A stretch of 64,000 nucleotides of DNA from Pseudomonas baltica (GTDB taxonomy: Bacteria > Pseudomonadota > Gammaproteobacteria > Pseudomonadales > Pseudomonadaceae): the NCBI RefSeq assembly GCF_031880315.1, contig NZ_CP134771.1, positions 3,560,501 to 3,624,500 on the forward strand. Reading direction: 5' to 3'. Position 1 is the stretch's first letter; every line of letters begins with the position of its first letter. A program made the translations under genes and the position numbers. Under the pieces are notes generated by a model. That model was not told the DNA's origin. It did not search any database and saw nothing but the letters and a program-made list of their open reading frames with translations. Below are positions 9,105 through 19,020 of this stretch, piece after piece.

Positions 9105-9114
9105 GGGCCCTTTG

Positions 9115-10629
9115 ATGTTTGCCGATATCGTCCAGCCTCTGGCCTACGCTGAAGCCTTGCTCGGGACCTACTCGCGCTTGTCTCAGGCTGCCCACAGTGC
9201 GCGCCTGCTGGGTGATTTCGCCAGCGAAGCGGCTAAGTTGAGTGGTTGCGAACTGGCCCAGGTGTACCTGCTCGACGCGTCCCACAGTGCCCTAGGCCTG
9301 AGCGCAGAATCCCTCGACGGTTTGTTGCAGCCACGGGAGGTCGCGAGCCTGCCCGCCGATTACCATGGCGGCGAGTTGCTGCAGTTCAGCCTGTGCCAGA
9401 ACCGCGCAGTGAGTGTCGAGAGCCTGGGCAGCGGCCTGTACCCGACGGATTTCCTGCCCGCTTGTGCGCGCGGCTGGGATTCGCTGCTGTGCGTGCCGCT
9501 GGTGGGCGAGAGCGATGTAGTCGAAGGGCTGTTGGTCTGCGCCAGTGCCGAATGCCGCAACCTTCAAGGTTTTTCCCAGTCCTTCGGCCAATTGGGACGT
9601 TTCGTCATGGCCCAATTCTCATTGCTGCAACGCCTGCGCGGGCCTGAGGACAGCAGCGTGATCGACGGTATCGATACCTGCGCGAGTGGCTACGGATTGA
9701 TCGGCAAAAGCGCGGTGATGCGCCACACCTATCAGCTGATCAGCAAAGTCTTGCACAGCCCCTACACCGTGCTGCTCAACGGCGAAACCGGGACCGGCAA
9801 GGAAGTCGTCGCCCGTGCCATTCATGACTGCAGCCCCCGGCGCACCAAGGCCTTCATCGTGCAGAACTGCGCGGCTTTCCCGGAAAACCTGCTGGAAAGC
9901 GAACTGTTCGGCTATCGTCGGGGCGCCTTCACCGGTGCCGACCGCGACCGAGAAGGCCTGTTCGATGCGGCCGAGGGCGGCACCTTGCTGCTGGACGAAA
10001 TCGGCGACATGCCCCTTGCCTTGCAGGCCAAGCTGCTGCGCGTGCTGCAAGAGGGCGAGATCCGCCCGCTGGGCAGCAACGACAGCCATAAGATCAACGT
10101 GCGCATCATCGCCGCCACCCACCGGGACTTGCAGGCGATGGTTGCTCAAGGGCTGTTTCGCGAGGACCTCTACTACCGCCTGGCGCAGTTCCCGATCGAG
10201 TTGCCACCGCTGCGACAGCGCGAGAACGACATTCTCGAACTGGCCCGGCACTTCGCGGTACGCGCGTGTGCATTTCTCAGCCGTGACTTGCCCAATTGGT
10301 CCGACGCCGCACTGGACCACCTGTGCAGCTACGGCTTCCCCGGCAATGTGCGCGAGCTCAAGGGCATGGTCGAGCGGGCAGTGCTGTTGTGCGAGGGAGG
10401 GGAGTTCCAGCCCGAGCATTTCACCTTGCGGCTCGACGGCCTGCCGATCGATCGCAGCCTCAACCTGCGCGAGCGCATGGAGCAGGTCGAACGCACGCTG
10501 TTGCTCGATTGCCTTCGCAAGAACGATGGCAACCGCACACTTGTCGCGCGTGAGCTGGGCCTGCCGCGCCGCACGCTGCTGTATCGCCTGGGGCGTCTCA
10601 ACATCACCGACGCGGAGTCGCAAGCATGA
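9115..10629 (+). CDS. sfa: Sigma-54 activator of T6SS (Sfa/VasH type)
   Basis: This 504-residue protein is a bacterial enhancer-binding protein. It has a GAF-like sensory domain (about residues 20-180), an AAA+ domain with Walker A GETGTGKE at residue 223 and the sigma-54-contacting GAFTGA loop at residue 270, and a Fis-type helix-turn-helix at the C-terminus (GNRTLVARELGLPRRTLLYR). It occupies the place of sfa2 in the P. aeruginosa H2 cluster, after clpV. The start at 9115 follows clpV by 10 bases; an open frame further upstream overlaps clpV and is discarded. A likely target in this window is the sigma-54-like promoter upstream of hcp near 53237; that link is inference. Confidence 0.93.
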   Translation: MFADIVQPLAYAEALLGTYSRLSQAAHSARLLGDFASEAAKLSGCELAQVYLLDASHSALGLSAESLDGLLQPREVASLPADYHGGELLQFSLCQNRAVSVESLGSGLYPTDFLPACARGWDSLLCVPLVGESDVVEGLLVCASAECRNLQGFSQSFGQLGRFVMAQFSLLQRLRGPEDSSVIDGIDTCASGYGLIGKSAVMRHTYQLISKVLHSPYTVLLNGETGTGKEVVARAIHDCSPRRTKAFIVQNCAAFPENLLESELFGYRRGAFTGADRDREGLFDAAEGGTLLLDEIGDMPLALQAKLLRVLQEGEIRPLGSNDSHKINVRIIAATHRDLQAMVAQGLFREDLYYRLAQFPIELPPLRQRENDILELARHFAVRACAFLSRDLPNWSDAALDHLCSYGFPGNVRELKGMVERAVLLCEGGEFQPEHFTLRLDGLPIDRSLNLRERMEQVERTLLLDCLRKNDGNRTLVARELGLPRRTLLYRLGRLNITDAESQA

Positions 10630-10673
10630 GCGACCTGCGTTTTCCCTTTTTATCCATTCAAGGAGATCCATTG

Positions 10674-10820
10674 ATGTTTGCACGTCATTGGCAAGCGGCC
10701 CTGTTGGCCATGGTTGTTGTGTGTGGCCTGACGGGATGCACCGGCAACGGCAATTACAAGCACAGCGACAAAGACTACCGCCCGCTCGGCGAACCCCAGG
10801 CGGTCAATCGCGGCCAATGA
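10674..10820 (+). CDS. Small T6SS-linked lipoprotein (48 aa)
   Basis: This is a 48-residue protein with a lipoprotein signal peptide. The hydrophobic stretch AALLAMVVVCGLTGC ends in a lipobox with Cys22, leaving a mature peptide of only 27 polar residues. The ATG at 10674 follows a clear AAGGAG; the longer frame from 10626 lacks this. A small lipoprotein-type gene occupies the same place between sfa and fha in H2-type clusters (orfX-like), but I know of no defined function. It is distinct from TssJ, which follows at 12039. Confidence 0.75.
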   Translation: MFARHWQAALLAMVVVCGLTGCTGNGNYKHSDKDYRPLGEPQAVNRGQ

Positions 10821-10839
10821 CCGCAAGGAGAGCTTCAAC

Positions 10840-12042
10840 ATGGAATTGCTTCTGGAACTGCACAACCCGCGTCAGCCGGTGCCCGAGCACTTGCACGCGC
10901 GCACCTTCAAGCAGGCGGGAGGGGTGATCGGCCGTGGTCAGGATTGCGACTGGGTCATCCCTGACCGTCATCGCCATTTGTCCAACCGCCACGCCGAGAT
11001 CAGCTTCAACCGCGGTACGTTCTACCTGACCGATACCAGCAGCAACGGTATCGAGATCGCCGCCACCGGCGCGCGGCTGCGCAAGGGCGAGCCGCAGCGC
11101 ATCGAGACCGGTAGCGTTTATCGCCTGGGTGACTACGAGCTGCGTGCACGGGTCATACGTCCGGCTGCGGCGCGCAACGACCATTACTCTGCCGATGTGC
11201 CAGGTGTCGGGATCATCCCTGACGACGCCTTCCTGGACCTTGATCCGATCAATGCCCTGGAACAGCAAGAGCGCATTTACAGCGAATTCGACGAGCTGGC
11301 CGGCTTCGACACCAAGGCGCGCCACACCGTACAACGCGCTGACTATGCGCGCATCGACATGGAAAGCCTGCCGATCCCTGAGCTGGTACCGGAACCGGTC
11401 GTCACGGCACCCAAGGCGACCCCTGTGGCAGCGCCCGAACGCCAATCCGAGGCATTCTGGCTACGTTTCGGCAGCGCCCTGGGCGTTGACCTGACCGGGC
11501 TCGACGAGGCCGCGCGTGAGGCCCTGGCCCTCAAGGCCGCACACTTGCTGAAGGTCAGCATCGGTGGCCTGCAGCAGAGCCTGCGCACTCGCAGCGAACT
11601 GAAAAACGAACTGCGTCTGGCGCAGACCACCGTGCAGACCGCCGGCAAGAACCCGCTCAAGCACACCAGTGATGCCGAGCAGGCGCTAAGTGCCTTGCTG
11701 CAGGCGCCCAAACCCGGCCAGTTCGGCGCCGAAGAGGCTGTAGTACGTGCGTTCCGCGATGTCCAGGCCCATCAGGTGGCGATGCTCGCCGGCAGCCGTG
11801 CAACGGTGCGCGCCACGCTCGAGCATTTTTCCCCGGAGCAATTGACCCTGCGTTTCGAGCGCGAAGGGCTGAAGTCGCTGTTCGCTGGTGCCGGCAGCCG
11901 CTGGCGCGCCTTCGGCCGTCATCACCAGGCCTTGCGTCAGGACGATGACTGGAGCGAGCGCTTGCTGGCCCGCGATTTTGCCCAGGCCTATGAAGAGCAG
12001 ATCCGTCTTATTTCCACCCTCAATTCCGAGCATCAGGGATGA
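10840..12042 (+). CDS. tagH: FHA-domain T6SS protein (Fha/TagH)
   Basis: Fha proteins bind phosphothreonine and connect the Stk/Stp kinase-phosphatase pair to T6SS assembly. The 400-residue protein has an N-terminal FHA domain: GVIGRGQDCDWVIPD at about residues 27-41, then the HLSNRHAEISF and DTSSNG motifs. A C-terminal TagH region covers about residues 200-395 (FWLRFGSALGVDLTGLD). A low-complexity linker rich in Pro, Val and Ala lies between them at about residues 175-205. The start has AAGGAG about 9 bases upstream. Its stop overlaps the tssJ start (ATGA). Confidence 0.92.
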   Translation: MELLLELHNPRQPVPEHLHARTFKQAGGVIGRGQDCDWVIPDRHRHLSNRHAEISFNRGTFYLTDTSSNGIEIAATGARLRKGEPQRIETGSVYRLGDYELRARVIRPAAARNDHYSADVPGVGIIPDDAFLDLDPINALEQQERIYSEFDELAGFDTKARHTVQRADYARIDMESLPIPELVPEPVVTAPKATPVAAPERQSEAFWLRFGSALGVDLTGLDEAAREALALKAAHLLKVSIGGLQQSLRTRSELKNELRLAQTTVQTAGKNPLKHTSDAEQALSALLQAPKPGQFGAEEAVVRAFRDVQAHQVAMLAGSRATVRATLEHFSPEQLTLRFEREGLKSLFAGAGSRWRAFGRHHQALRQDDDWSERLLARDFAQAYEEQIRLISTLNSEHQG

Positions 12043-12545
12043 CCCGCATGAAACGCTTTACGCAATTGGCCGCTTTGCTGACCGTGGCGTTGTTGGCCGG
12101 GTGTTCGGCTCTGTCGCCTTACTCCACCGAAACCAAGCTGAACCTCAAGATCAGCGCCAGCGATCAGCTCAACCCTGATCAAAACGGCCGGCCATCGCCA
12201 ATCGTCCTGCGCCTGCTGGAGCTCAAGCACCCGACGGCGTTCGAGAACGCTGACTTTTTCACCCTCTACGAGCGCGCCAAGGAATCCCTGGCCCAGGACC
12301 TGGTCAGCGATGAAGAGATCGAGCTGCGCCCTGGCGAATCCCTCGACCTCAAGCTCACCGTGGGCAACGGCAACCGCTACGTCGGCGTGCTTGCGGCCTA
12401 CCGCGACCTGCCGGAAACCCAGTGGCGCTACACCGTGCAAGTGGTGCCGATGGGCCTGACCAAGGTCAACCTGAAACTGGACGATTTGGGCATCCACAAC
12501 ATCGATGCCGACGCCAGGGCCAAGCTGGCCAAGGCGGATAAATAA
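12039..12545 (+). CDS. tssJ: T6SS outer-membrane lipoprotein TssJ
   Basis: TssJ anchors the membrane complex TssJ-TssL-TssM to the outer membrane by its lipid group. The 168-residue protein has a lipoprotein signal with lipobox LLAGC and Cys22. The mature part shows the TssJ transthyretin-like pattern: TKLNLKISASDQLNPDQNG, then PIVLRLLELKHPTAFENADF and the typical FTLYE. The start overlaps the fha stop (ATGA); an in-frame ATG at 12048 would also give a valid signal peptide. The gap to tssK is two bases. Confidence 0.95.
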   Translation: MTRMKRFTQLAALLTVALLAGCSALSPYSTETKLNLKISASDQLNPDQNGRPSPIVLRLLELKHPTAFENADFFTLYERAKESLAQDLVSDEEIELRPGESLDLKLTVGNGNRYVGVLAAYRDLPETQWRYTVQVVPMGLTKVNLKLDDLGIHNIDADARAKLAKADK

Positions 12546-12547
12546 CC

Positions 12548-13879
12548 ATGAATGCCCACAAGATTGTCTGGCAGGAAGGCATGTTGCTGCGCCCGCAGCA
12601 TTTCCAGCACAACGACCGTTACTACGACCACCAGCTCAAAGCGCGAACGCAGATGCTCAGCCGTTACAGCTGGGGCTTTCTTGGCTTCGAGATCGACACG
12701 CAGTTCCTGAAAATGGGCAAGCTGGTCATCAGTCAGGCCAGCGGCGTATTGCCTGATGGCAGCCTGTTCAGCCTCGACAGCAGCGCCCAGGCGTTGGCCG
12801 TCGATGTACCGCCCAACACCAGTAACACTCCGGTTTACCTGGCATTGCCGCTGGTGGCCGGTAACCACGTCGAGACACGTCGCGCCGATCAGCTGGACGT
12901 AATGGCCCGCTACACGGTGTTCGAGACCGAAGTCGCAGACTCCAACGCGGGCGACGATTCCAGCCGCCAGATCAGCTGTGCGCGCCCGGACTTCCGCCTG
13001 CTGCTGGGCCCGCAGCATAACGACCAGACCTACGTGAAGCTGAAGATCTGCGAGATCCTCGACACCACGCCCGATGGTGATGTGTCGCTGGACGGTGACT
13101 TCGTGCCGACCTTCATCCATGCCCATGGCTCACCCTACCTGCAGTCGTGCCTCAAGGAAGTGATCAGCATGCTCGCCCACCGCGGCGATACCCTGGCTGA
13201 ACGCATTCGTTCGAATGGCAAGGTCGCGGGCGCGGAAGTCGGTGACTTTATGATGCTGCAACTGATCAACCGCACCGAGCTCAACCTGCGTCACTACCTG
13301 GGGCTCGAACAGGTCCATCCCGAGGAGCTGTATCGCACGCTGCTGTCGATGTTCGGTGACCTGGCGACCTTCTCCAGCGACAACAAGCGCCCCCGGCTGG
13401 ACAGCCGCTATCTGCACAGCGACCAGGGCACGAGTTTCCGCAAGTTGATGGATGCCATCCGCCAGGCGCTGTCGATGGTGCTCGAACAGCACGCCATCGA
13501 GATGGAGCTGCAGGAGCGCCAGTACGGCATCACCGTGTCGCCGCTCAAGGATCACAAGCTGCTGGGCAGCGCCTCGTTCGTACTGGCGGCCAGCGCCAAC
13601 TGCGACTCCGAGACCCTGCGCCAACGTTTGCCGGCTCACCTCAAGGTCGGCGCGGTGGAGCACATTCGCCAACTGGTCAACCTGCACCTGCCGGGCATCA
13701 AGGTGCGGCCATTGCCGGTGGCACCGCGGCAGATACCGTTTCATTCGAACAAAACCTATTTCAACCTCGAGCTCAGTTCCGAAGACCTGGCCCAACTGGA
13801 GCGTTCGGGCGGCTTTGCCTTCCACGTGTCAGGCGAATTCTCCGAGCTTGAATTGAAATTCTGGGCTATCAGGAGCTGA
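12548..13879 (+). CDS. tssK: T6SS baseplate protein TssK
   Basis: TssK is a trimeric connector between the cytoplasmic baseplate and the TssL/TssM membrane complex. The protein has 443 residues, as expected. The N-terminus carries the family signature VWQEGMLLRPQHFQ at residues 7-20. The middle has YTVFETEVADSN and FMMLQLINRTELNLRHY, and the C-terminal domain contains LPAHLKVGAVEHIRQLVN. The gap to tssL is four bases. Confidence 0.95.
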   Translation: MNAHKIVWQEGMLLRPQHFQHNDRYYDHQLKARTQMLSRYSWGFLGFEIDTQFLKMGKLVISQASGVLPDGSLFSLDSSAQALAVDVPPNTSNTPVYLALPLVAGNHVETRRADQLDVMARYTVFETEVADSNAGDDSSRQISCARPDFRLLLGPQHNDQTYVKLKICEILDTTPDGDVSLDGDFVPTFIHAHGSPYLQSCLKEVISMLAHRGDTLAERIRSNGKVAGAEVGDFMMLQLINRTELNLRHYLGLEQVHPEELYRTLLSMFGDLATFSSDNKRPRLDSRYLHSDQGTSFRKLMDAIRQALSMVLEQHAIEMELQERQYGITVSPLKDHKLLGSASFVLAASANCDSETLRQRLPAHLKVGAVEHIRQLVNLHLPGIKVRPLPVAPRQIPFHSNKTYFNLELSSEDLAQLERSGGFAFHVSGEFSELELKFWAIRS

Positions 13880-13883
13880 TGCA

Positions 13884-14753
13884 ATGAGCATGGAAATGGG
13901 ATACGAGCAGGACGAAAAGACCATATTGGCCGGGCGGCACGGGCATGACAGCGCACATAGCCCGCTGACCGACTTCGCCGAACCGCCGCGCTTGGAAGAC
14001 CTCGAGCGGCGAATGATCTACGCCGCGCGCCTGCGTCCCGCAGAGCACTTCATGGCGAGCCAGAACGCGCTGATCGCTGCGGCCTCGGGCCTGCTTTCGG
14101 AGCTGGTGGCCCTTAAGCACGATTCCGATCGCAGCAATCTGCCCAAGCTTAAAGATCGCCTGAGTTCGGCACTCAAGATATTCGAAGCGCAAGCCTTGAA
14201 CGACGGCGTCGAAAGTAGTCAGGTCATGGCCGCGCGCTATGTGCTGTGTACGGCATTGGATGAGGCGGTGGTCACTACCAGCGACGGCAACGAGAGCCAA
14301 TGGTCACAGATGAACCTGCTCAGCAGCTTTCATAACGAGACCTTCGGTGGCGAAAAGTTCTTCCAGCTGCTCGATCGTCTGTCACGCAACCCGGTCAAGC
14401 ACCTGCTGATGCTCGAACTGATGTACCTGTGCCTGTCGCTGGGCTTCGAGGGCAAATACCGGGTGATGAACCGCGGCATGATCGAGCTTGAAGGCATCCG
14501 TGACAGCCTTTACCGGCAGATTCGCCAACTGCGCGGGGATATCCCTCGCGAACTGTCTCCGCATTGGGAAGGCCTTAGCGAGCAGCGTCGCAACCTGGTG
14601 CGCATCGTGCCGTGGTGGCTGGTGGTGCTGTTCACCCTGGTGTGCCTGGCAGTCATGTACTCGGGGTTCGCGTGGGTTCTAAAGGAACAGCGTGCAACCG
14701 TGCTTCAACCTTTCCAGCAGCTTGATCCGGCTGCGGCCCAGCCGAAGTTGTAA
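13884..14753 (+). CDS. tssL: T6SS inner-membrane protein TssL (DotU)
   Basis: TssL sits in the inner membrane beside TssM and links it to TssK. The 289-residue protein has a cytoplasmic DotU domain (YAARLRPAEHFMASQNALIA, then LCTALDEAVVTT and LGFEGKYRVMNRG). A single tail-type membrane segment follows at about residues 244-266 (IVPWWLVVLFTLVCLAVMY). There is no peptidoglycan-binding OmpA-like domain, so this is the short form. The first 30 residues are charged and lack a signal peptide, as expected for a C-tail-anchored protein. Confidence 0.95.
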   Translation: MSMEMGYEQDEKTILAGRHGHDSAHSPLTDFAEPPRLEDLERRMIYAARLRPAEHFMASQNALIAAASGLLSELVALKHDSDRSNLPKLKDRLSSALKIFEAQALNDGVESSQVMAARYVLCTALDEAVVTTSDGNESQWSQMNLLSSFHNETFGGEKFFQLLDRLSRNPVKHLLMLELMYLCLSLGFEGKYRVMNRGMIELEGIRDSLYRQIRQLRGDIPRELSPHWEGLSEQRRNLVRIVPWWLVVLFTLVCLAVMYSGFAWVLKEQRATVLQPFQQLDPAAAQPKL

Positions 14754-14767
14754 TACAGGGACGTGTG

Positions 14768-17700
14768 ATGAAAAACTTTTTCAAGAAAGCCTGGGCCTTC
14801 CTGTGCAAGACATGGGTATGGACCTTGTTGCTGGTGGTGATCGCTTCGCTGCTGGTGTGGTTCGCCGGCCCGCTGTTCGCCGTCGATGATTACAAGTTCT
14901 GGGAGCCGGCGACCGCGCGTCTGCTGACTATCAGTGCGTTGTGTCTACTGTGGGGCCTGCTGATGGTATTCGTCAGCTGGCGCAGCACCGTGCGCAAGAA
15001 AGCCCTCGAAGACAGCGAAGCCGGTCAGGACCGCCTGCAGCGCGAAGCGAAGATCGACAACGCGCAAAAAGAACTGCGCAGCCGCTTCAAGGACGCTCTG
15101 CACACCCTCAAGACCTCCAGCCTCTACCGTGGCCGTAGCGAGCGATGGCGCACCGAGCTGCCCTGGTATCTGGTGATCGGCCCGCAGGGCAGCGGCAAGA
15201 CCAGCCTGCTGGACTTTTCGGGCCTGGAATTTCCTATCAACAAGATCGAGCGCAAGCTGACCCGTGACACCAAGGGCACCCAGCATTGCGACTGGTACTT
15301 TGCCGATAACGGCGTATTGATCGACACCGCGGGCCGCTACCTGACCCATGACGACAAGCTAGTCGACGAAGACGCCTGGCAGACGCTGCTAGGCCTGCTG
15401 CGCAAGCGCCGCCGGAACCGCCCGCTCAATGGCGTGCTGGTCAACATCCCGCTGGAAACCCTGCAGTCTGCGGACGAGCTCGTCCTCGACGACCTGGGCC
15501 CGCGCATCCGTGCACGCCTGCAGGAAATCCAGCAACAATTGCACGTCAACGTGCCGGTCTATCTGGTGATCAGCAAGGCTGACCAGGTCACTGGTTTCAA
15601 CGAATTTTTCGATCAGCTGACTCGCGAAGAAACCGAACAGGTGCTGGGTGCCAGCTTTCGCAAGGACCAAGTGGGCTCCGACGCTTCCGTTGTCCGTCAG
15701 GAGTTCGAATCCCTGCTGTCGCGTCTCGACAGCCAAGTCATCATGCGCATGCACCAGGAGCGCGATCCACAACGTCGCGGCCTGATTCTCGACTTCCCCC
15801 AGCAGTTGGCGCAGATCGGTGAACGCCTGTGCGTGCTCGTGGATATGGCCTTCACTGGTAACCGTTACCAGCGTGCCAGCGAGTTGCGCGGTTTCTATTT
15901 CACCAGCGCGCCGCACGCCACTGAGGCCATGGATGAAAGTACGGCGGCCATCGGCGCCAACCTTGGCATGTCGAGCCGGGTGATTCCGACCCTGCGAGCC
16001 GGTCGTGCACGCTTCATTCATCACCTGTTCTCCAGAGTGATCTTCCCAGAAGCCGACCTGGCCGGCCTCGATAAACGCGAGATCAGCCGCATCAACTGGG
16101 GGCAGCGCGCGCTGTACGTAGCCGCCTTGTTATTGATGGGGGTATTCGGCCTAGTGTGGGCGAACAGCTTCTCGGCCAACCACGATCGTCTCGAGCAGGT
16201 CCGCGATATTGCGCAGAAACTCGACGGCCAGCGCAGCCACCTCAACCCGCAGGACGACGCCTTGGCGGCGCTGGCGACACTCGACAGCAGCTACGCCGCC
16301 AGCCGTGTGTTCCCGCCCAAAGGCGACGTAAGCCTGCAAGAGCGTGGCGGCCTGTATCAAGGCGAGCCGAGCGATCCGGTGCTCAATGCCGCGTATCAGC
16401 GCGATCTGCAAAACGTCCTGTTGCCACGAGTGGCGCGCATGCTTGAAGCGCAGATCCGCGGCAGCATGGGCAGCCGTGATCGACTGCTAGGCAGCCTGCG
16501 GGCCTACCTGATGCTCAACCTCACCGAGCGCCGCGACCCGGCCACGCTCAAGGACGCGGTCGCCACGGCCTGGGCGCAAGCCTATCCAGGCAACACCGAG
16601 GTGCAGAACAGCCTCAACGCGCACTTCGCGCGCCTGCTCAAGCAGCCGTTCGTGTATGGCCTTGATGATCCGCTGGTGGCTCAGGCCCGTCAGGTGCTGC
16701 GCAGCGAGTCGCTGGCTGCGGTGGTCTATCGCGTGCTGCGCGAACAAGCGCGTGACCTGCCAGACTACCGCTTGAGCCAGCACCTGGGTCCACAAGGCGC
16801 TGTGTTCATCGGCACCGATTATGTGATCCCTGGCTTCTACACCCAGAACGGCTATCAGCAGTACTTCATCACCCAGGGCGCGAACATGGTGCGCGATATC
16901 CTGCGCGACAACTGGGTGCTGGGCGAGGGCGGTGATCTGAGCACCGTGGACCTGCGCCAGTTGATGGTCGAGCTCGAGCAGCTGTACTTCCACGACTACG
17001 CGAACTACTGGAGCGACGCCGTCGCGGGCATCGAGCTGGAAGCGATGAACGACGCTGGCGATGGCGCCGATCAGGTCGGCAGCCTGACCTCGGCCAATTC
17101 GCCGCTGCTGCAACTGCTGACCGAGATCCGCCAGAACACGCGTTTCCCGGCGCCGCTGGATGACGTCGATGTCGGAGCGGTTGCAGACAAGGCCACGGGC
17201 AAACTCGGCAAGGTAGCCAAGGCCGCGGCATCCGCTGCGGATCAGGCGCAAAACGCCTTGGCCAAGAGTCTGCCGGACACCGCGCGCAAATCGCTGGAGC
17301 GTCGTTTCGAGCCGTTGCATCGCCTGCTCGATGACAACAACGGCCCCGCAGCCGACCTGACCCCGGCGCTCCAGGCGCTCAACGACCTGCAGCAACAGCT
17401 GTCCAGCCTGGCTCGTTCCAGCCAGCCGGAGCAGACTGCCTACGACATGGCCAAGAACCGCATGGGTGGCCAGCGTGACGCGCTGAACAACCTGCGCAAC
17501 GCGGCGTCGCGTCTGCCGGTGCCGGTCAAGGGCTGGTTCAATGGCCTGGCCGAAGACACCTGGTCAATGGTGCTCAACGACAGCTATCAGTACGTCAACC
17601 AGCACTACCAAGCCGAACTGTACGGCTTCTACAAAAAAGCCATCAGCGAGCGCTATCCGTTCTTCGCCCACAGCGACAGCGATGTGGCTCTGAATGACTT

Positions 17701-18292
17701 CCGCGAGTTCTTCAAAGCTCAGGGTATTGCCGATCAGTTCTTCGACAACTACCTGCGTCCGTTCGTCAGTGGTGAGCCGGGCAACTACCGCCTACGGGCC
17801 GTCGATGGCCGCAGCCTGCCGATGTCCAAGGTGTTCCTCGACCAGATGACTAACGCGCAGGTCATCCGCCGCAGCTTCTTTTCGGAGAACCCCAACGAGC
17901 CACAGGTGCAGTTCAAACTGGAGCCTTACACCCTGGACTCCAACGTCGGGACGGCGGACTTCCGCTTCGGCGACCAGCACATGGTTTATCGCCACGGCCC
18001 AATCGTGCCGGTGGCGTTCAAGTGGCCGGCGCAAGCGGATGATGGCCGTACCAGCCTGGTCATGGAGCCGCTGGGTGGACGCCCACTGGGCATCGAGAAA
18101 AACACCGGCCCTTGGTCGCTGTTCCGCCTGTTCGACCTGATGCAGACCGAGTACCAGAGCGGCCGCGATGTGCTGATGGTCAAGGCTGATGTCGGCGGGA
18201 TGCGCGCCAACTACCTGGTGATCAGCCAGCGTTCGCCGAATCCGTTCGACATGACCGCCATGCGCAGCTTCCGTATGCCGGTGGCGCTCTGA
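14768..18292 (+). CDS. tssM: T6SS inner-membrane protein TssM (IcmF)
   Basis: TssM spans the inner membrane and reaches TssJ across the periplasm. The 1174-residue protein has two membrane segments near the N-terminus (about residues 17-37 and 52-71). A cytoplasmic NTPase-like domain carries an intact Walker A GPQGSGKTS at residue 138, followed by a third membrane segment near residue 440. The long periplasmic domain ends in the IcmF C-terminal region (about residues 1050-1170). The Walker motif is complete, unlike in some TssM proteins. The ATG at 14768 is chosen over the GTG directly before it. Its stop shares a base with the start of stp. Confidence 0.95.
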   Translation: MKNFFKKAWAFLCKTWVWTLLLVVIASLLVWFAGPLFAVDDYKFWEPATARLLTISALCLLWGLLMVFVSWRSTVRKKALEDSEAGQDRLQREAKIDNAQKELRSRFKDALHTLKTSSLYRGRSERWRTELPWYLVIGPQGSGKTSLLDFSGLEFPINKIERKLTRDTKGTQHCDWYFADNGVLIDTAGRYLTHDDKLVDEDAWQTLLGLLRKRRRNRPLNGVLVNIPLETLQSADELVLDDLGPRIRARLQEIQQQLHVNVPVYLVISKADQVTGFNEFFDQLTREETEQVLGASFRKDQVGSDASVVRQEFESLLSRLDSQVIMRMHQERDPQRRGLILDFPQQLAQIGERLCVLVDMAFTGNRYQRASELRGFYFTSAPHATEAMDESTAAIGANLGMSSRVIPTLRAGRARFIHHLFSRVIFPEADLAGLDKREISRINWGQRALYVAALLLMGVFGLVWANSFSANHDRLEQVRDIAQKLDGQRSHLNPQDDALAALATLDSSYAASRVFPPKGDVSLQERGGLYQGEPSDPVLNAAYQRDLQNVLLPRVARMLEAQIRGSMGSRDRLLGSLRAYLMLNLTERRDPATLKDAVATAWAQAYPGNTEVQNSLNAHFARLLKQPFVYGLDDPLVAQARQVLRSESLAAVVYRVLREQARDLPDYRLSQHLGPQGAVFIGTDYVIPGFYTQNGYQQYFITQGANMVRDILRDNWVLGEGGDLSTVDLRQLMVELEQLYFHDYANYWSDAVAGIELEAMNDAGDGADQVGSLTSANSPLLQLLTEIRQNTRFPAPLDDVDVGAVADKATGKLGKVAKAAASAADQAQNALAKSLPDTARKSLERRFEPLHRLLDDNNGPAADLTPALQALNDLQQQLSSLARSSQPEQTAYDMAKNRMGGQRDALNNLRNAASRLPVPVKGWFNGLAEDTWSMVLNDSYQYVNQHYQAELYGFYKKAISERYPFFAHSDSDVALNDFREFFKAQGIADQFFDNYLRPFVSGEPGNYRLRAVDGRSLPMSKVFLDQMTNAQVIRRSFFSENPNEPQVQFKLEPYTLDSNVGTADFRFGDQHMVYRHGPIVPVAFKWPAQADDGRTSLVMEPLGGRPLGIEKNTGPWSLFRLFDLMQTEYQSGRDVLMVKADVGGMRANYLVISQRSPNPFDMTAMRSFRMPVAL

Positions 18293-19020
18293 TGCTGATG
18301 ACGGGTGTATGGCGCAGTGCCGGGCGTACCGACCCCGGCAAGGTGCGTGCGCGCAACGAAGACGCGTTCTTGGATACCCCGGAACGCGGCCTTTGGGTGG
18401 TCGCCGACGGCATGGGCGGGCACCAGGGTGGAGACATCGCCAGCCGCCTGATCGTCGACAGCCTGGCGGAATTGATCCTCAGTGATGACTTCGACGAGCG
18501 CGTCACCCAGTTGCGCCAGTGCCTGCACTGGCTCAACCGCAAGCTCGGCCAGGAGCTGACCATGCTCCCGGACCGCGCCGACAGCATCATCGGCAGCACC
18601 GTGGTGCTGCTGTCGGTGCACGGCAAGCGTGCAGTGTGCATCTGGGCGGGCGATAGCCGCTGCTACCTGTGGCGCGGCAAGCGCTTGTACCAGCTGTCCC
18701 GAGACCACTCGCTGCAGCAGCAATACATGGACGAACAACAGATGAGCGCTGAACAGGCCCGTCGCCAGCCTGGCGCCCATGCGCTGACCCGTGCCGTAGG
18801 CGTGGGACCCGAGCTCAAGCTCGAGGTGCTGGAACTGGAGGTGTCGCCTGGCGATGCCTTCCTGCTGTGCTCCGATGGCCTTTACCACAGCATCAGTGGT
18901 GAAGCCCTAGGCAACGCCTTGAGCTTGACGCTACCGCGGGTAGCGTTGGACCGCCTATTCGACAAGGCCTTGCGCGGCAAGGCGAGTGACAACCTGACCG
19001 CCGTGGTGGTGCGCCAATGA
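18292..19020 (+). CDS. stp: PP2C-type protein phosphatase Stp
   Basis: This phosphatase removes phosphate from Ser/Thr residues and counteracts the kinase encoded next. The 242-residue protein has the PP2C metal-binding motifs: ARNEDAFLD at about residue 20, VVADGMGGHQGGD at about residue 37, WAGDSRCYLWR near residue 120, CSDGLYHS near residue 190 and the final SDNLTAVVV. All acidic metal ligands expected for an active enzyme are present. It lies between tssM and stk with overlaps on both sides, the arrangement of the stp1-stk1 pair in H2-type clusters. Confidence 0.93.
   Translation: MLMTGVWRSAGRTDPGKVRARNEDAFLDTPERGLWVVADGMGGHQGGDIASRLIVDSLAELILSDDFDERVTQLRQCLHWLNRKLGQELTMLPDRADSIIGSTVVLLSVHGKRAVCIWAGDSRCYLWRGKRLYQLSRDHSLQQQYMDEQQMSAEQARRQPGAHALTRAVGVGPELKLEVLELEVSPGDAFLLCSDGLYHSISGEALGNALSLTLPRVALDRLFDKALRGKASDNLTAVVVRQ

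Noticed and set aside
8980..9114. Longer N-terminus for the sigma-54 activator
   Set aside because: It would overlap the end of clpV by over 120 bases and adds Arg/Cys-rich sequence without family features.
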